A stretch of 64,000 bases of DNA from the NCBI GenBank assembly GCA_039105265.1, contig JAPFFF010000020.1, positions 1,195,001-1,259,000 of the forward strand. The letters are read 5' to 3'. Source of the stretch: Tritrichomonas musculus (Eukaryota > Parabasalia > Tritrichomonadida > Tritrichomonadidae). Numbering within the stretch: the first letter of the stretch is position 1; each line of letters starts with the position of its first letter. The translations under genes were made by a program, and so were the position numbers. The notes under the pieces are model-generated. The model worked only from the letters and a program-made list of their open reading frames with translations, searched no databases and was not told the origin of the DNA. This document shows, piece after piece, positions 49,763-59,696 of the stretch.

Positions 49763-50488
49763 CTAATTCAAGTTATATATTTTCTTGAATCTATTTACAT
49801 ATACATTGACAGTTCTATTTTTAGTATCCTTCATGCTAACAAATAGAACACCTGATTTATTCTCTTTGATATATAATTCTCTGTAACGTACTCCGTTGAA
49901 ATAGTAAAACTTATTATCGAAATAATAATAGTTCTCAAATAAGTGGTCACCGTATTTATTCACGACAATTGCATCTTCATCTATATCGTCAAAATACTCG
50001 TATACAATACCTCTCGTTGAACTCCTATTTTTATTATTATCTTGAGTCGAAACCCATCGTAAACATTTTACATGATAATATGTCCTATCCTGCTCTATAT
50101 GGTCGACGATAGTTTTGTTTACAGGGTCATCGTTATATATGAATTGTAGTGCAACAAGTCTATGTTTTTGTTGACAGCTACCATTGAGAGATACTTGGAT
50201 GTATCCGCTAGTTTTATTTTTGAATTCAGTAACAATCCTACCAGTTGCTATCTTACGAATTGGATAAGGGTAGCAGTTCAATATCTCATACTCGTTTTCA
50301 TAATTCTTGAGGGGGAACCATTTAGCATCTTCATCCTTTTCAACGGTGGGACATACATCATCACCGCGTCCATCTGTATTGCAACCAACATCGACAAGAT
50401 CAGGGGTAGCCTTCAATCTAGCATTCTCCTCCTCAAGTAATTTGATGCGTTCCAATAATTGGTCAATATTGATATTATCGTGAGACAT
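49763..50488 (-). CDS. HNH endonuclease-like protein
   Basis: 241 residues on the opposite strand to its neighbours. N-terminal leucine-zipper-like coil (IDQLLERIKLLEEENARLKA). The HNH region about 105-155 reads KHRLVALQFIYNDDPVNK, VDHIEQDRTYYHVKCLRW, VSTQDNNKN, matching the HNH_3 pattern with the catalytic His in VDHI. The usual Asn before the last part is changed (YYHVKC), so activity is uncertain. Upstream on its own strand is ATTTTTTTATC near the start. It could be a homing endonuclease that entered the element, or a resident Maverick nuclease. Confidence 0.7.
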   Translation of the reverse strand: MSHDNINIDQLLERIKLLEEENARLKATPDLVDVGCNTDGRGDDVCPTVEKDEDAKWFPLKNYENEYEILNCYPYPIRKIATGRIVTEFKNKTSGYIQVSLNGSCQQKHRLVALQFIYNDDPVNKTIVDHIEQDRTYYHVKCLRWVSTQDNNKNRSSTRGIVYEYFDDIDEDAIVVNKYGDHLFENYYYFDNKFYYFNGVRYRELYIKENKSGVLFVSMKDTKNRTVNVYVNRFKKIYNLN

Positions 50489-50550
50489 TTTGATAGCGCG
50501 ATAAAAAAATGAGTTGATTTTGAAACCGGGCCATTTTTAATGATATATAA

Positions 50551-53500
50551 ATGAAAAATAAATTATTGAGTAAGCTCACCAAAAGAGATATCTTATCGTT
50601 ACCCGGATTCGCTAATAAAACTGCATCGTTGAGAGAGTTGAAGGGTGAGTTATCGAATCGATTGATAAGTATGCATATTAATAGGAGAGGTGTTTGCGTT
50701 GATGATTATATTAGAGCATTTGATAAGGATGATAATAAATTATTCGCGACCATTCGTAAAAGCAAATCGAGTCATATCAATCGAGTTCAGCAACGTAATC
50801 AGTATAAAAATAGTATTCGCGACAACGCATTAGAGGAGAGGCTTATATTAAACATCCCCATCAACTTATATCAATCCAAGACTGATGAGAGAATTCAATA
50901 TGAGAAACGAATCAAGGATGTTGTCAATAAACGCAATTTCCAAAAATATATGACCGAATATATGTTATACGTGAATAGGAGGATATCATTTGATGTGTTG
51001 ATAGGAGATGATGAAGACAAACGTTTAGCATTTTGTGAGGCGTTGAGAAAATGTTATAGTTTGAAAGGTGATGAGAGACCTGTTGTCAAAGCTCACTCAC
51101 TCGATGGTACCTATAAATATTTCACCCTGAGTGATAAATGGATGATTGATAACACGATTGGTCATATCGCAGGCACCGTTGATTTGATCGAAGATGCTAG
51201 TGATGTAAATCCCAACTACAACAGCACATTTATACCCGTTCGATACGAAGCATTATTTGTAACTAAAAGTAAGTTCAAAAAGACCACCACATTTTCGATA
51301 CAAAAATTGGACCCTGATACGAATACAGTTTATAATGAAGAGATTGAGATTGATGAAGATTTTAGAAACATGTATGATGGCGGATTTTTCCCATATATCA
51401 ATTTGAGCAATATCGATTTGACAGATTATCATATATTTAGTTCCATAGACAAAAATAATTATAAGGACAACTGCTTCGTATATGCATGTATTCAATCAGG
51501 TGTGTTTGAGATAGATGAAATAAATCATTTGAGGAATTATATTAGGACTAAGCGAGTTCCTTGTAATCGTATTATCAGTGTTGCCAAGGAATTCAAATGC
51601 CACTTCATTATACGACGTATCGATGAATCCAAAGATACTCGCCACCAATATAATGTTAGAATTGATACGCGAAAGAAACCATGGGCTAAGGATTACGTGA
51701 GAACTGTCGACCTACTCCTATATAAGAATCACTACATGATTAATAAAAATATCATGGCGACAACATATTATTTGGAACATAGAGATGAGCTCGATGAAAA
51801 ATTTGCTCATATTCCAATTGATAGGAGAGTTCTAATCAAGGGTGTTAATAAAGATACCCCTCTATATAAAAATGAAGGTACCTCTCCAATGATTATTCTA
51901 CGTAAGATGTTTGATTTAAACTTATTTAGAGAGATTAAGAATTGTGAATTAAATATATTAGCAACGACCGAATTCAATAATAATCTCAATGACTATGTCG
52001 ATTTAAATTATGATGAGGAGCTATGTTGCAAACCTATCAAAACAGATACTAATTACGGTAAGCAATGGAGTAGGATTTATTATAGCGATTACGAAACCAA
52101 CTCAACGGTGTCTCCTCATGTTCCATATCTAAATTGTACAGCTTGGAGAGATGGTGCATATATTCACAGTATATCTTTCACAGGAGATAATATTAATGAA
52201 CAGCTATTAGATTATTTACAGGACCAATCATTAACATACTTTCACAATCTAAAATATGATGCATGCTTCTTCATGAACACATATGGTTGGCGGCCCAAGA
52301 TACTTGAGCGAGCAGGTACTATATTACAAATCATTATGAACAAATATATCGATAACAAGATTGTGAAAACGTTAACGTTCCGCAACAGCTATTCTCTAAT
52401 TAATAAGCCCTTGAGGAAATTCGCGAGCATGTTCAACTTAGATGTCCACAAGGAAATCATGGCTTATAAGTTATATACGGAACATAATATTAAACGTTGT
52501 ATCGTGCCAGCGTTAGAATTCCAAATACAATATTATGAAGAGAAAAAAGATGAGAAATCTTTGCATGAGATTGCACGAGATTTTAAACAGTTGATTGAAA
52601 ATGCGAAGATAGCTGATGCGTATGACTCATTAAATATAGATATTATGAAATATGCGAAATTTTATTGCAAGAAGGATTGCATAGTTTTGATGAAGGGCTT
52701 GGAGAAATTTAATGAAGACCTCATGAAAATATTTCATGAAACCAAGATTAATATGTTAAACATTCATAACTATATATCTATCTCAGCTATTGGATACGAT
52801 TTCGCTAAGAGATATGGATGCTTTAATGGATGCTATGAGTTGAGTGGTAAGCCCCAGAATTTTATCCTGAGATGTGTAAGCGGAGGTAGGACAATGACTG
52901 CGAATAATGATAAGCAATACATAGAGGGGCGCATCCAAGACTTCGATGCCGTGTCTTTATATCCATCTGCGATGAGAATTATGAATGGGGTGCCAAAGGG
53001 CAAGCCTAAGATCATCCCCGCAAATGTTTCGAAGGAAGAGCTGTTGAGATATGACACGTTTTTTGCAGAAATCAATATTACAAAAATTAAATGTAAGAGT
53101 GATATTGATTACAAATTTGGGCATGTATTCCATCGGGATGATAATGGTAGCAAGATATTTGATAACAATCCAGTCACCCATTTCTATATCGACAAGATAG
53201 CATTCATGGATTTAATGGAGTTTTATGATTTCGATTATGAGTTCATTCGCGGATACTATTTCAATGAAGGTTTCAATACAACTATAAATAAGTTCATCGA
53301 TAAATTATTTAGACTTAGATTGAGATACCAACGAGCATGTAATCCGTTGGAGCAAACTATTAAGCTGCTCCTCAATAGTATATATGGTAAGTCTATTTTG
53401 AAAGCTATTCCAATCGAGACTAAATCCGTCCCAAAGGAGAAGATATATAACTATATCTGGAGGAATTATAATTATATAAGTGAGATTACAGAAACCGATA

Positions 53501-54081
53501 ATATTAACAACGTTTATGTTAAGAAGATGAAGCCTATATATAATCACTTCAACCTACCACAATTTGGGGCATCAGTTCTCTCATGGAGTAAGCATATTAT
53601 GAATAGAGTTATGAATACGGCTGAGCAACACGGCATCAATATATATTATCAAGATACTGATAGCATGCATATTATGGAAGATGATGTTGAACGCATCGCA
53701 AAAATATATAATTCAAAATATGGGAGACAATTGATTGGTAAGCAGATGTGTCAGTTTCATATTGATTTCGACAGATTTGATGGTGCTGTTGGCGAAGTCC
53801 ATTCACGTAAACTGATAGCGCTTGGTAAGAAATCATATCTAGATATACTGGTCGATGAGAATGGCAACGAAGGATATCATATTAGAATGAAAGGTGTTCC
53901 TAAACAATGTATTCTCAATTATTGTAAGCATCATAATATTAGTGTTGAAGAATTATATGAGCTCATGTATAATGGTGAGGAGATTACATTTAACCTACTC
54001 GATGGTGCCAATTGTTTTCGCAAAAATAAATTGTATCAGCAAATCAATCTCCCTCAATTTAATAGGACAATGAAGTTTTAA
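50551..54081 (+). CDS. Protein-primed family B DNA polymerase, with LPGF and OTU-like N-terminal parts
   Basis: 1,176 residues. Replicates the element using a protein primer. Residues 1-57: LPGF domain. About 300-400: KNNYKDNCFVYAC (Cys308) and YKNHYMIN (His394), which resemble an OTU-like cysteine protease pair. Exonuclease: Asp513/Glu515 (SDYETN), FHNLKYD (566-570), YCKKD (705-709). Polymerase: DAVSLYP (Asp799), KLLLNSIYG (938-946), YQDTDS (Asp1035, Asp1037), KKSY. All catalytic residues are present. No separate adenain-type protease gene was found in this element. It ends 30 bases before the convergent 1,605-residue gene. Confidence 0.95.
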   Translation: MKNKLLSKLTKRDILSLPGFANKTASLRELKGELSNRLISMHINRRGVCVDDYIRAFDKDDNKLFATIRKSKSSHINRVQQRNQYKNSIRDNALEERLILNIPINLYQSKTDERIQYEKRIKDVVNKRNFQKYMTEYMLYVNRRISFDVLIGDDEDKRLAFCEALRKCYSLKGDERPVVKAHSLDGTYKYFTLSDKWMIDNTIGHIAGTVDLIEDASDVNPNYNSTFIPVRYEALFVTKSKFKKTTTFSIQKLDPDTNTVYNEEIEIDEDFRNMYDGGFFPYINLSNIDLTDYHIFSSIDKNNYKDNCFVYACIQSGVFEIDEINHLRNYIRTKRVPCNRIISVAKEFKCHFIIRRIDESKDTRHQYNVRIDTRKKPWAKDYVRTVDLLLYKNHYMINKNIMATTYYLEHRDELDEKFAHIPIDRRVLIKGVNKDTPLYKNEGTSPMIILRKMFDLNLFREIKNCELNILATTEFNNNLNDYVDLNYDEELCCKPIKTDTNYGKQWSRIYYSDYETNSTVSPHVPYLNCTAWRDGAYIHSISFTGDNINEQLLDYLQDQSLTYFHNLKYDACFFMNTYGWRPKILERAGTILQIIMNKYIDNKIVKTLTFRNSYSLINKPLRKFASMFNLDVHKEIMAYKLYTEHNIKRCIVPALEFQIQYYEEKKDEKSLHEIARDFKQLIENAKIADAYDSLNIDIMKYAKFYCKKDCIVLMKGLEKFNEDLMKIFHETKINMLNIHNYISISAIGYDFAKRYGCFNGCYELSGKPQNFILRCVSGGRTMTANNDKQYIEGRIQDFDAVSLYPSAMRIMNGVPKGKPKIIPANVSKEELLRYDTFFAEINITKIKCKSDIDYKFGHVFHRDDNGSKIFDNNPVTHFYIDKIAFMDLMEFYDFDYEFIRGYYFNEGFNTTINKFIDKLFRLRLRYQRACNPLEQTIKLLLNSIYGKSILKAIPIETKSVPKEKIYNYIWRNYNYISEITETDNINNVYVKKMKPIYNHFNLPQFGASVLSWSKHIMNRVMNTAEQHGINIYYQDTDSMHIMEDDVERIAKIYNSKYGRQLIGKQMCQFHIDFDRFDGAVGEVHSRKLIALGKKSYLDILVDENGNEGYHIRMKGVPKQCILNYCKHHNISVEELYELMYNGEEITFNLLDGANCFRKNKLYQQINLPQFNRTMKF

Positions 54082-54110
54082 TATTTTTGATTGGCTAGCT
54101 GATGACTAAC

Positions 54111-57100
54111 TTATTGAGTGGTGAATAAACCATTTTCTAATGATGCTAATCTTGATTCAAAAGATTCTATGGTTGCTTTCAAATTTGTGTTCTCAGTTAC
54201 CAAATTTTCTATCCTTGTCTTCAGTTCATCATAATCACTTTTTAATGCGTAATTTGACAAATCAACTGGTTCTGGGATATCTGTTTTCAAAGCAAAAGTG
54301 TTCGACACATATCTTGCTGAATAAGCGTTTTTGTCTGTTGGTTCGATATTTTTGGTTATTGAACATGATAAAATTTCCGGTGTTTCACCAGATCCTGGAT
54401 TGATTAATTCATGGGAGTGATACAGTATCCAAAGACCAGAACTACTTCCTTCGATACGAATTATCTGAGAGGGTTGTTCGTCATCATCGTCATTGTACGA
54501 ATAATCTATGTGAACATAATGAGCCGTATAGAAATTGTTTGATGAGACAATATCCAACCCATATTGCTCAATCATTTCATGATATGTGTCGTAATCCAAA
54601 TCAGGAATTGTATTATTGACGATTTTGAATTGAATAGTTGTTTGCCCCTCAATAATTTCTGGAATAATGCTTTTCATAGCATAATTGGTTAAATCAACAG
54701 GTTCAGGTATATCTTTCTTTAATGCATACTCCTTTAGTACATCATTGACCTCATCAACCGTGGGGTACTCGTTTATGATTGTAGCTAGTGAAGCATCATT
54801 AGATTTGGTCTGTTCATGGATAGCATCAATTTTATTATGAAGAGCATTTATGTCACAGGTATAGGCTAAATCATTTGGTGTAAATGACATCCTCCTAACA
54901 CAAGTATTCTCCTTGATAGTAATAGTATTGACTTTAACATTTTGGGGATTAGGTATGATTATAATCTTATCATTGAGAGTGCATGTTGGGAAGTAATCGC
55001 AACCTTCATATTGACTAACACTACCATTGTCTATAGTAATTGTAACAATATATTCCTCATAGTCTATATCATTGAATTCGCTAATAAACATTAACATCAG
55101 CCTAACTTTGATAGTTCCATTTGTAATCACATCTTCAGCTTCAAGATGAACATCCTTATTGACTAGCTTACCAACAATATCAATAGTGTCATCTCTAACT
55201 AAATTATTTTTGGAAATATAGATATCATCAAGTAGGGTTGTATTAAATTCAACCTCATTTATTTTTTCAGCTAATAGTCTAAATGCTGGTTTCAATGACT
55301 CCCTGAAGTGGTTGCATAAATCGATAGCATCTCTATAGGTTGTAATGGTTGTTGAGGGGTTGTTAACATCATCAGTATATTCGACAGCAACTTTATCTGC
55401 ATCGCACCAATTTATGATTGGAGTTAAATCAGTTGTAGTTGACCTTGCTATTTTTAATGGAGGTAGATTGCTTCCATCACCTAGATGATATAAAGCTTGC
55501 TCACCTTGGGATATACCTTCAATGGTTGAATCTATACCAGCTTTAGTGATTGTGAACCCTGTTCGAAACAACGTCAATCCAACATTGGCTATGCTACCAG
55601 CCGTGCCGATGACTCCAAATGCCAGGGCTACATTTGATACGATTCGAACCTGGTCGATATCATCTTGCAAGTGTTGAGTAATTCTTTTAGTCTCACCCAT
55701 TTCTGCATTTAATGTATCCACTCTACTGGTCAAATCTTTAACATCATAACTAACTACATCAAAGTTGTTAGTGAGTACATTCAAATCACTCCTCATGGTA
55801 GTAATATTATCAGCCGTAATGACCTTAGATGATGTTATATTGTAATCAGTATATAAGGTTGTCGCGGCATCTGGTCTCGGGAGTACTTCATAATATTGTT
55901 GGTCGATTATATATTTGAATGCGTTAGTTGACGGGTCCCAATTCACTTCATCAATGGGGTCAGTGAAATCTTTCTTCAAATATAGTTCAATATTTTTGGT
56001 ATCTGTATTAATTTTAGTAGTAGAATATTCATAGCTAATCTTCTCAATCGTATCGAGGACAGGGATGACATCAACATATACCTTGCCATTCTTTTGAGCA
56101 TGGAACCCATCTGGTTTGAATGATAACCTAGTGCCAGTAATCGAATCCCCCAAATATATATCCAAATATATCTTATCAATCAGGTCGGTTCGAATTCCCT
56201 CGATGTTATCCATTGATAAATATAAAATGATGGTACCATAATACCCTGGATGTAACGAGTTCGATAGACCATCTGTTAAATGGTTCTCGTAAGCATATGT
56301 CATATTCCATTCACTACCATCTCTAATAGTACCATCATTCATTTGAATTTTGAATACATGTTTATAGTTTTTCAATAGCGAATGCATCAAACCATTCCCT
56401 TCATTTGTAATTATCGACTCGTGCAAATCTGTTTGCTTAATAGTTATCCAGCAACCGTAGCAATCGTTAGTTTTCTTACTGGGTCGAAGATTCCATTTGG
56501 TGATAACTTTAGAATTGAGTCTACCTTGGATATTATTACCTGTCCAATAGCCTTTATTGGAATGGGTCTCATCAGCACACCATTTCAATGACCAATGGTT
56601 ACCAAAACAATGTTCTGTAAACTTGAATTCGAGTTGGTCTGGTATAGTATAATCATCAGGCACCTCAAATATAATTTTGTAGTAATCCTCATCCTGTATA
56701 ATGTAATCCTGAATAATGGATGGCTTATAGAAGTAGTGGACATCACTTTTATGAAGCTTCAACGCATTATCAGCAATTATGGTTTTACATTTAATAGGCT
56801 TATCCGTTTTCAATAGAGTTGGTGTGTATTCATTCATAATTGATAACTCTCCATTGAGGAATAGCTTATATGGATGAAATGGTAACTTTTTATCAAATGC
56901 TATATAAAACTTACCATCGAGGTCATTTTGGTCAGCAGGTCCAATGGATCTTGTTGCGATTAAAGAACTATCATTGATAATACAGAAATTTTGATACGAA
57001 TCAAATTTGATTACTGGACACAGTATCTTATTATTTTTGGATACAATATAGAACTCTTTAATATATCTGCCTTTGCTATCATATATAACATTCTTTCGTA

Positions 57101-58928
57101 ACACAATTTTGAAAATTGGTCTATTGTAGCTGAGGAAGGCTTGTTTTTGTTCATCAGGAACATTAATAACTAATAGGTTACATTCGATATTATTAATGGT
57201 ATTTGTTAATGAAGATACATCCTTGTTTGTAATTATGAATTCATCGATACCTGCCTCACTGGCAAAATTTGAATCGCCTGCGGGTATCTCATCCAATCTA
57301 TCCATGACATAATTATGAGCCTCACATAAATTATTCACCAAATCAATCGTATCAACAAATACTGATGCTACATCCAATAATGGGTTATCATCCGTTAGTA
57401 TATCAATCTCATCACTAAGGGGTGTTGGTTTAGCTTTCTTCTTGAGGCGAGCTGCTATAGCTGCATGCTCTCTCTTCATCTCTTCAAATTTCAATTTATG
57501 CTCCATGGGACTAAGCTTCTTATAGGTCTTCTCCTCATTGAATATTATTTTGATTCCATATATAATCAGTAATAATGTCAATTGAAACGTGCCTGCACAT
57601 ATTAGAAAATTATCAGGTTCTTGGAGCCATTTAATGAAACTACCAAAGTTATCAAATACTTTATGTACTGTAGATGAATCAATTGTTGGTAGTGCATCAA
57701 CAACCCTATCCTTAAATGTGATTAGGTAGCGAACCAGTTTACCAGATGTATCTACTGTATAATGCCAGATGTATCCTGAATTAAAATATAATGATTCCAT
57801 CAACGATGCGGCTGTATTGTATGTTACCTTACTCATAGATGATACCCCTGAGAGTGTGTATGATAATAGCTTACCAGTTATAGAGAATGTACTTTTCAAT
57901 AGAAGTAGCATAAAACTTGATGTCTTGACCACTACATTGATAACTTTATCCATGTTATCGTGACTGATAGGTGACTTGTTTTCAATCAGTGTATCCACAT
58001 CTTCGATATCATACTCCTTATTATCATCTGGGTTCACGATGACATCATATTTGGTTGGCTCGACTGGGAGGTCATCACCTGATGGAGCTTTTTGACACTT
58101 CACTTTGCGTATCTCATATCTATCATTTATTTTTAGGACAACGAGGTACTCCATATTCTCAAGTGTATTCAAGAGATTTGTTATATCACTATTGGAAGCA
58201 GTTGATATATCATTTTGAAGACCATTCAATATTTGTAATAGGTTTGCATTATTGGTATTGAGACTGGTGAATAGATTGGCATATGTTTTGATATTATTTG
58301 TTGCATTGAGATTATTTGATAATGAGGAGCCAAATAGATTCAGTTGACCATTAGGATATATATCTGTATTCTCAAATCCGGATTTCTTCACAAACCCATT
58401 CATGTTAGATAATAATGATTGAATCGAAGTATTGGATGAGTTGTATGTTTTGATGACATCATTTATACTTGACGGATTGTGTGGTTGAATTATGTTGTTG
58501 TTATCGATATAATTCATTTGACTCAATGATATATCTGTGTTCGCCAAATCACTCAAATCGACCCCATCTATATTTAGGTCATGTATATATTTGGTTAGAT
58601 TATTAAAATTGGTTCTCAATAATTCCATCAGTTTATTATAAGTGGTACAATATTGTGTATTTGTAGCACCATCAGCGAAGACAGGTAAGCTTTGCCCACC
58701 AGTAATAGTTAAATCTTTAAATGAATCAATTTTAAAGTCCTTTCCTAATGCCATTTGGTCAACTTCAGCTTTGCTATATATATTATTGAATGCGACTGGT
58801 TCACCATCCTCTCGTGTGAAACTGAATTGTTCGTTACCTTCATCATCTTCAGCTACTTCTATCGACAAACCTTTATCCTTTAACTTGGTTGCTTCATTAC
58901 AACGAAAAGCATATGGTACAATAGACAT
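54111..58928 (-). CDS. Giant fibre-like membrane protein (1,605 residues)
   Basis: The longest gene of the element. N-terminal about 1-330 is Asn/Ser/Leu-rich with helical repeats. A transmembrane segment lies at about 440-463 (FLICAGTFQLTLLLIIYGIK), followed by a basic stretch (AAIAARLKKKAKPT). About 550-1,100 is beta-rich, and near 1,150 a Gly/Ala hydrophobic region occurs (ALAFGVIGTAGSIANVGLTL). The end repeats phage-fibre-style linkers (DIPEPVDLTNYAMKS, DIPEPVDLSNYALKSDYDEL) and finishes in a coiled coil. It probably forms a trimeric fibre or spike on a particle or at a membrane (inference). Its ATG is 16 bases from the divergent start at 58,945. Confidence 0.75.
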   Translation of the reverse strand: MSIVPYAFRCNEATKLKDKGLSIEVAEDDEGNEQFSFTREDGEPVAFNNIYSKAEVDQMALGKDFKIDSFKDLTITGGQSLPVFADGATNTQYCTTYNKLMELLRTNFNNLTKYIHDLNIDGVDLSDLANTDISLSQMNYIDNNNIIQPHNPSSINDVIKTYNSSNTSIQSLLSNMNGFVKKSGFENTDIYPNGQLNLFGSSLSNNLNATNNIKTYANLFTSLNTNNANLLQILNGLQNDISTASNSDITNLLNTLENMEYLVVLKINDRYEIRKVKCQKAPSGDDLPVEPTKYDVIVNPDDNKEYDIEDVDTLIENKSPISHDNMDKVINVVVKTSSFMLLLLKSTFSITGKLLSYTLSGVSSMSKVTYNTAASLMESLYFNSGYIWHYTVDTSGKLVRYLITFKDRVVDALPTIDSSTVHKVFDNFGSFIKWLQEPDNFLICAGTFQLTLLLIIYGIKIIFNEEKTYKKLSPMEHKLKFEEMKREHAAIAARLKKKAKPTPLSDEIDILTDDNPLLDVASVFVDTIDLVNNLCEAHNYVMDRLDEIPAGDSNFASEAGIDEFIITNKDVSSLTNTINNIECNLLVINVPDEQKQAFLSYNRPIFKIVLRKNVIYDSKGRYIKEFYIVSKNNKILCPVIKFDSYQNFCIINDSSLIATRSIGPADQNDLDGKFYIAFDKKLPFHPYKLFLNGELSIMNEYTPTLLKTDKPIKCKTIIADNALKLHKSDVHYFYKPSIIQDYIIQDEDYYKIIFEVPDDYTIPDQLEFKFTEHCFGNHWSLKWCADETHSNKGYWTGNNIQGRLNSKVITKWNLRPSKKTNDCYGCWITIKQTDLHESIITNEGNGLMHSLLKNYKHVFKIQMNDGTIRDGSEWNMTYAYENHLTDGLSNSLHPGYYGTIILYLSMDNIEGIRTDLIDKIYLDIYLGDSITGTRLSFKPDGFHAQKNGKVYVDVIPVLDTIEKISYEYSTTKINTDTKNIELYLKKDFTDPIDEVNWDPSTNAFKYIIDQQYYEVLPRPDAATTLYTDYNITSSKVITADNITTMRSDLNVLTNNFDVVSYDVKDLTSRVDTLNAEMGETKRITQHLQDDIDQVRIVSNVALAFGVIGTAGSIANVGLTLFRTGFTITKAGIDSTIEGISQGEQALYHLGDGSNLPPLKIARSTTTDLTPIINWCDADKVAVEYTDDVNNPSTTITTYRDAIDLCNHFRESLKPAFRLLAEKINEVEFNTTLLDDIYISKNNLVRDDTIDIVGKLVNKDVHLEAEDVITNGTIKVRLMLMFISEFNDIDYEEYIVTITIDNGSVSQYEGCDYFPTCTLNDKIIIIPNPQNVKVNTITIKENTCVRRMSFTPNDLAYTCDINALHNKIDAIHEQTKSNDASLATIINEYPTVDEVNDVLKEYALKKDIPEPVDLTNYAMKSIIPEIIEGQTTIQFKIVNNTIPDLDYDTYHEMIEQYGLDIVSSNNFYTAHYVHIDYSYNDDDDEQPSQIIRIEGSSSGLWILYHSHELINPGSGETPEILSCSITKNIEPTDKNAYSARYVSNTFALKTDIPEPVDLSNYALKSDYDELKTRIENLVTENTNLKATIESFESRLASLENGLFTTQ

Positions 58929-58944
58929 TTTAACAGATAGTAAA

Positions 58945-59691
58945 ATGTTGTGTTCAGTTAATAGTAATGCAACAGATTATAGTCTGGTGAAACTAAATGT
59001 AGACATACCTTGGAAATGTGATTACGTGAAGTATTATGTTTCATCAATCAATACAAAGGGGAATATATTGATAGTAACTAAGGATGACTATTTGATGTTT
59101 TCATATGAGGACGGAAATAATGAACGTTCGCTGATGATAGAATTTAAAGACATATATTATTACTCAATGCTTGGATTGGTTAAATACTTGAATAGTTGTC
59201 AAAACATAATTGTGTTCAAAAATATTGATGGTAGGACAATGAGTTTATCGAGTCAGCATAAAGTATCGTTCATTAGAGGTTCTCATAGAGCTAAACTGAT
59301 AACAGGATTATATAGTGTAAAGAATGAAGTTGTTATACCTGCCAACAATGAGACAGTTGTACCTGATTTGCCAATATTGGATTATGCCAATAGATTATAT
59401 CTCGTATCACTACAAGGTCAAGCTGTACATAGTATTATAGGAGAACATGAATATACACCATCTGTGATTGCAACAGTTGATACTGTTATAGAACCACAGG
59501 CACCTATTATAATTGATTACGATTCATCTAAACCAATCAAAATTAAAACATTTACCGACTCACTAAAACACATCGAAATGAGGCTAGTAGATTTCATGTA
59601 CCAACCTGTCATATTAAAGTCTCCATTATTTGTCAACATTAAAATTAAACCTGCAGGGACAACTAATATTGACACACCAACGAATCATTAA
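58945..59691 (+). CDS. Maverick protein, candidate jelly-roll capsid or penton protein
   Basis: 248 residues from the ATG at 58,945; the frame is open further upstream only inside the opposite-strand gene. Beta-rich throughout: NILIVTKDDYLMFSYEDGN, ANRLYLVSLQGQAVHSIIGE. The C-terminus HIEMRLVDFMYQPVILKSPL then FVNIKIKP resembles the last strands of jelly-roll minor capsid proteins. It ends 5 bases before the right inverted repeat. With the 319-residue protein at the other end it is the best candidate for a capsid component; neither assignment is secure. Confidence 0.45.
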   Translation: MLCSVNSNATDYSLVKLNVDIPWKCDYVKYYVSSINTKGNILIVTKDDYLMFSYEDGNNERSLMIEFKDIYYYSMLGLVKYLNSCQNIIVFKNIDGRTMSLSSQHKVSFIRGSHRAKLITGLYSVKNEVVIPANNETVVPDLPILDYANRLYLVSLQGQAVHSIIGEHEYTPSVIATVDTVIEPQAPIIIDYDSSKPIKIKTFTDSLKHIEMRLVDFMYQPVILKSPLFVNIKIKPAGTTNIDTPTNH

Positions 59692-59696
59692 GCTTG

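Noticed and set aside
58642-58944. N-terminal extension of the 248-residue Maverick protein
   Set aside because: It would overlap the start of the 1,605-residue gene, and its sequence is the antisense of that gene; the ATG at 58,945 is sufficient.
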